DNA of 6,741 nucleotides from Bacteroidales bacterium UBA1628 (GTDB taxonomy: Bacteria > Bacteroidota > Bacteroidia > Bacteroidales > UBA932), in contig DCMG01000150.1 in assembly GCA_002321335.1 (NCBI GenBank), positions 707 through 7,447 on the forward strand, written 5' to 3'. How positions within the stretch are numbered: position 1 is the first letter of the stretch; each line of letters opens with the position of its first letter. Shown here in pieces: positions 4,718 to 6,741 of this stretch. The position numbers and the translations under genes are program-made. The notes under the pieces are model-generated. The model was not told the origin of the DNA. It saw only the letters and a program-made list of their open reading frames with translations, and did no database searches.

Positions 4718-6741
4718 TCCAACTTTTGTTTGATTTCGGTGATAACGAACGCTTCGATGCTGTCGCCGACCTTCAGGTCGTTGAACTTCTCGATGCCTAT
4801 ACCGCATTCCATTCCGGCTGAGACTTCCTTCACGTCGTCCTTGCCCCTCTTGAGCGAGGCGAGTTCTCCGGTGTAGACCACGATTCCGTCACGGATGAGC
4901 CTGCACTGCGATGTCTTGGAAATCTTACCGTCCCTGACAAGACATCCGGCGATCGTTCCGACCTTGGAAATCTTGAAGGTCTGCTTGACCTCAGCCGTTC
5001 CGGTGATCTCCTCCTTCTTGATCGGTTCAAGCATGCCTTCGATACCGTCCTTCACATCGTTGATCGCATCGTAGATGACGGAGTAAAGACGTATTTCAAT
5101 TCCTTGCTCGTCAGCGAGTTTTCTTGCATCGGTTGAAGGACGTACCTGGAATCCGATGATGACGGCGTCCGAAGCCTCTGCCAGAATCACATCTGACTCG
5201 GAAATCGCTCCGACAGCCTTGTGGATCACGTTCACACGCACCTGCTCGGTAGAGAGCTTGATGAGGGAGTCCGACAGCGCCTCCACTGAGCCGTCCACGT
5301 CACCTTTCACGATGACATTGAGCTCCTTGAAGTTGCCGATGGCGATCCTTCGTCCGATCTCCTCAAGGGTCATGTGCTTCTGGGTCTTGATGCCCTGGAT
5401 GCGCAGCAACTGCTCACGCTTGTTGGCGATCGCCTTTGCCTCCTTCTCGTCGCTCATCACATTGAACTTGTCGCCGGCGCTCGGAGCTCCGTTGAGACCA
5501 AGGATGGAAACCGGGGTAGATGGACCGGCTTCTTTCACTTTCTGTCCACGCTCGTTGAACATGGCCTTCACACGGCCGTAGTAACTGCCGCTCAGCACCA
5601 TGTCCCCGGTCCTGAGGGTACCGTCCTGCACAAGAACCGTTGCGAGATAGCCGCGTCCCTTGTCAAGGGATGACTCGATGACGGCTCCGACTCCATTCTT
5701 GTTCGGATTGGCCTTGAGGTCGAGAAGATCGGTCTCTAGAAGAACCTTCTCAAGAAGCTTGTCCACATTGATGCCCTTCTTGGCGGAAATCTCTTGGCAC
5801 TGGTATTTTCCACCCCACGCCTCCGTGAGGATATTCATTTGCGCCAATTGCTGGTAAATCCTCTCAGGTTGTGCGCCAGGTTTGTCAATCTTGTTGATTG
5901 CGAACACCATAGGCACTCCGGCTGCCTGCGCGTGGTTGATGGCCTCGACCGTCTGCGGCATCACCGCGTCGTCTGCGGCGATGATGATGATGGCAAGGTC
6001 GGTGAGCTGTGCTCCACGGGCACGCATGGCGGTGAACGCCTCATGGCCAGGAGTGTCCAGGAATGTGATTCTCCTTCCGTCCGGAAGCTTCACGTTGTAG
6101 GCACCGATGTGCTGGGTGATGCCTCCAGCCTCTCCGGCGATGACATTTGACTTGCGAATATAGTCGAGCAACGATGTCTTACCATGGTCAACGTGACCCA
6201 TCACAGTAATGATCGGCGGTCTTGGAACAAGATCCTCCTCACGGTCGGCCTGTTCGTTGTTTTCGGCGATTTCTTCCGTAAGGTCGGCGGTGACGAACTC
6301 AACCTTGTAGCCGAACTGCTCGGCGACGAGCACAAGCGCCTCAGCGTCAAGCCTCTGGTTGATTGACACCATAAGACCTAGATCCATGCATGCCTTGATG
6401 ACCTCATTGACAGGGGTGTTGTTCATGAGAGTGGCAAGGTCGTTCACTGTCACGAACTCGGTGACCTTGAGTACCTTCTTCTCGGCTATCTCCTGTGCCA
6501 TCTCCTCCTGGGATTTGGCCGCGGCCTGCTCCCTCTTCTCCTTTCTGTATTTGGCTCCGAAGTTGTTCTTCTTGTTGTCGTTCATCCTGGCGTAGGTCTC
6601 TTTGACCTGCTTCTGGATCTCCTTCTGCATCGCCTCCTGCTCCTCCTCGGTCATGGCCGGTTTGAAGCGATCAGCGCCACGGTTGCGTTTCTTGCCGCCC
6701 TTGCCCTGCTCCTGAGCCTGCTTGGCATTCTTGTTTTTGTC
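4714..6741 (-). CDS. infB: Translation initiation factor IF-2 (N-terminus beyond window)
   Basis: This GTPase places initiator fMet-tRNA on the 30S subunit and promotes 50S joining. The frame is open to the window edge, giving 675 visible residues (residue 1 is at base 6741). Order: a Lys/Arg/Gln-rich linker (about 1-25), a charged helix-like stretch with QKQVKETYARM, and an IF2_N-type domain (about 90-149). The G domain follows, with G1 GHVDHGKT (182-189), GGITQHIG (206-213), DTPGH (229-233), NKID (283-286) and SAKKG (319-323). Then come domain II (about 350-430), domain III with VKGDVDGSVEAL and SEASD-like LAEASD (about 474-575), and domain IV (578-675), which binds fMet-tRNA. The ATG at 6654 is internal, because the same Lys-rich frame continues upstream. 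The protein is complete at its C-terminus. In related genomes infB commonly follows rimP and nusA, which would lie outside this window. Confidence 0.96.
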   Translation of the reverse strand, partial: DKNKNAKQAQEQGKGGKKRNRGADRFKPAMTEEEQEAMQKEIQKQVKETYARMNDNKKNNFGAKYRKEKREQAAAKSQEEMAQEIAEKKVLKVTEFVTVNDLATLMNNTPVNEVIKACMDLGLMVSINQRLDAEALVLVAEQFGYKVEFVTADLTEEIAENNEQADREEDLVPRPPIITVMGHVDHGKTSLLDYIRKSNVIAGEAGGITQHIGAYNVKLPDGRRITFLDTPGHEAFTAMRARGAQLTDLAIIIIAADDAVMPQTVEAINHAQAAGVPMVFAINKIDKPGAQPERIYQQLAQMNILTEAWGGKYQCQEISAKKGINVDKLLEKVLLETDLLDLKANPNKNGVGAVIESSLDKGRGYLATVLVQDGTLRTGDMVLSGSYYGRVKAMFNERGQKVKEAGPSTPVSILGLNGAPSAGDKFNVMSDEKEAKAIANKREQLLRIQGIKTQKHMTLEEIGRRIAIGNFKELNVIVKGDVDGSVEALSDSLIKLSTEQVRVNVIHKAVGAISESDVILAEASDAVIIGFQVRPSTDARKLADEQGIEIRLYSVIYDAINDVKDGIEGMLEPIKKEEITGTAEVKQTFKISKVGTIAGCLVRDGKISKTSQCRLIRDGIVVYTGELASLKRGKDDVKEVSAGMECGIGIEKFNDLKVGDSIEAFVITEIKQKLD

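Noticed and set aside
4717..4734. Hairpin ATCCAAC / GTTTGAT as a terminator between folP and infB
   Set aside because: The stem is AT-rich with a mismatch and no T run follows, so it is too weak to call.
6652..6654. ATG as the infB start
   Set aside because: The frame continues upstream to the window edge with the Lys/Gln-rich linker typical of IF-2. An internal start giving a shorter isoform, as in E. coli, cannot be judged here.

Overview
The window looks like a chromosomal segment of a Bacteroidales-type member of the Bacteroidota. Three things suggest this. The DoxX/MauE-like membrane protein with a C-terminal soluble domain is of the BT_3928 type found in that group. Three probable promoters carry the Bacteroidota -7 box TAnnTTTG. 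The start sites that can be judged lack Shine-Dalgarno sequences and are preceded by A/T-rich DNA. Genus cannot be told from this window.

Layout, left to right. The 3' end of purB (+, 1-252) is followed by a short hairpin terminator and a single copy of an imperfect palindromic, REP-like element. Next, on the minus strand, is a two-gene hipB-hipA toxin-antitoxin module (1788 down to 377), whose genes overlap by 4 bp. It has its own AT-rich promoter/operator region. Upstream of it on the same strand is a tmk-doxX pair (3788 down to 1867), also joined by a 4-bp ATGA overlap. tmk and folP (3890-4717, +) diverge from a region of about 100 bp that holds one -7 box per strand, only 13 bp apart. folP then meets the 3' end of infB (minus, 4714 to beyond 6741) tail to tail, and their stop codons overlap within a TTAA.

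How the genes relate. Most of the window is housekeeping: purine synthesis (purB), the dTMP to dTDP step (tmk), folate synthesis (folP) and translation initiation (infB). tmk and folP are linked metabolically, because thymidylate synthesis uses reduced folate. The hipBA module is the only clearly accessory element. By rough hand count of a few lines its DNA is nearer 45-50% GC, against about 55% in infB and higher in purB, and the promoter gap is far more AT-rich. A fairly recent insertion between purB and tmk-doxX is therefore plausible.

I found no CRISPR array, RNA gene, insertion sequence or wholly unrecognised multi-gene system. The points most worth a second look are the altered Gly-rich loop of HipA, the overlapping divergent tmk/folP promoters, the unusual hydrophobic C-terminus of the DoxX-like protein next to hipBA, and the REP-like element. 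There is no stretch over 300 bases without a gene.
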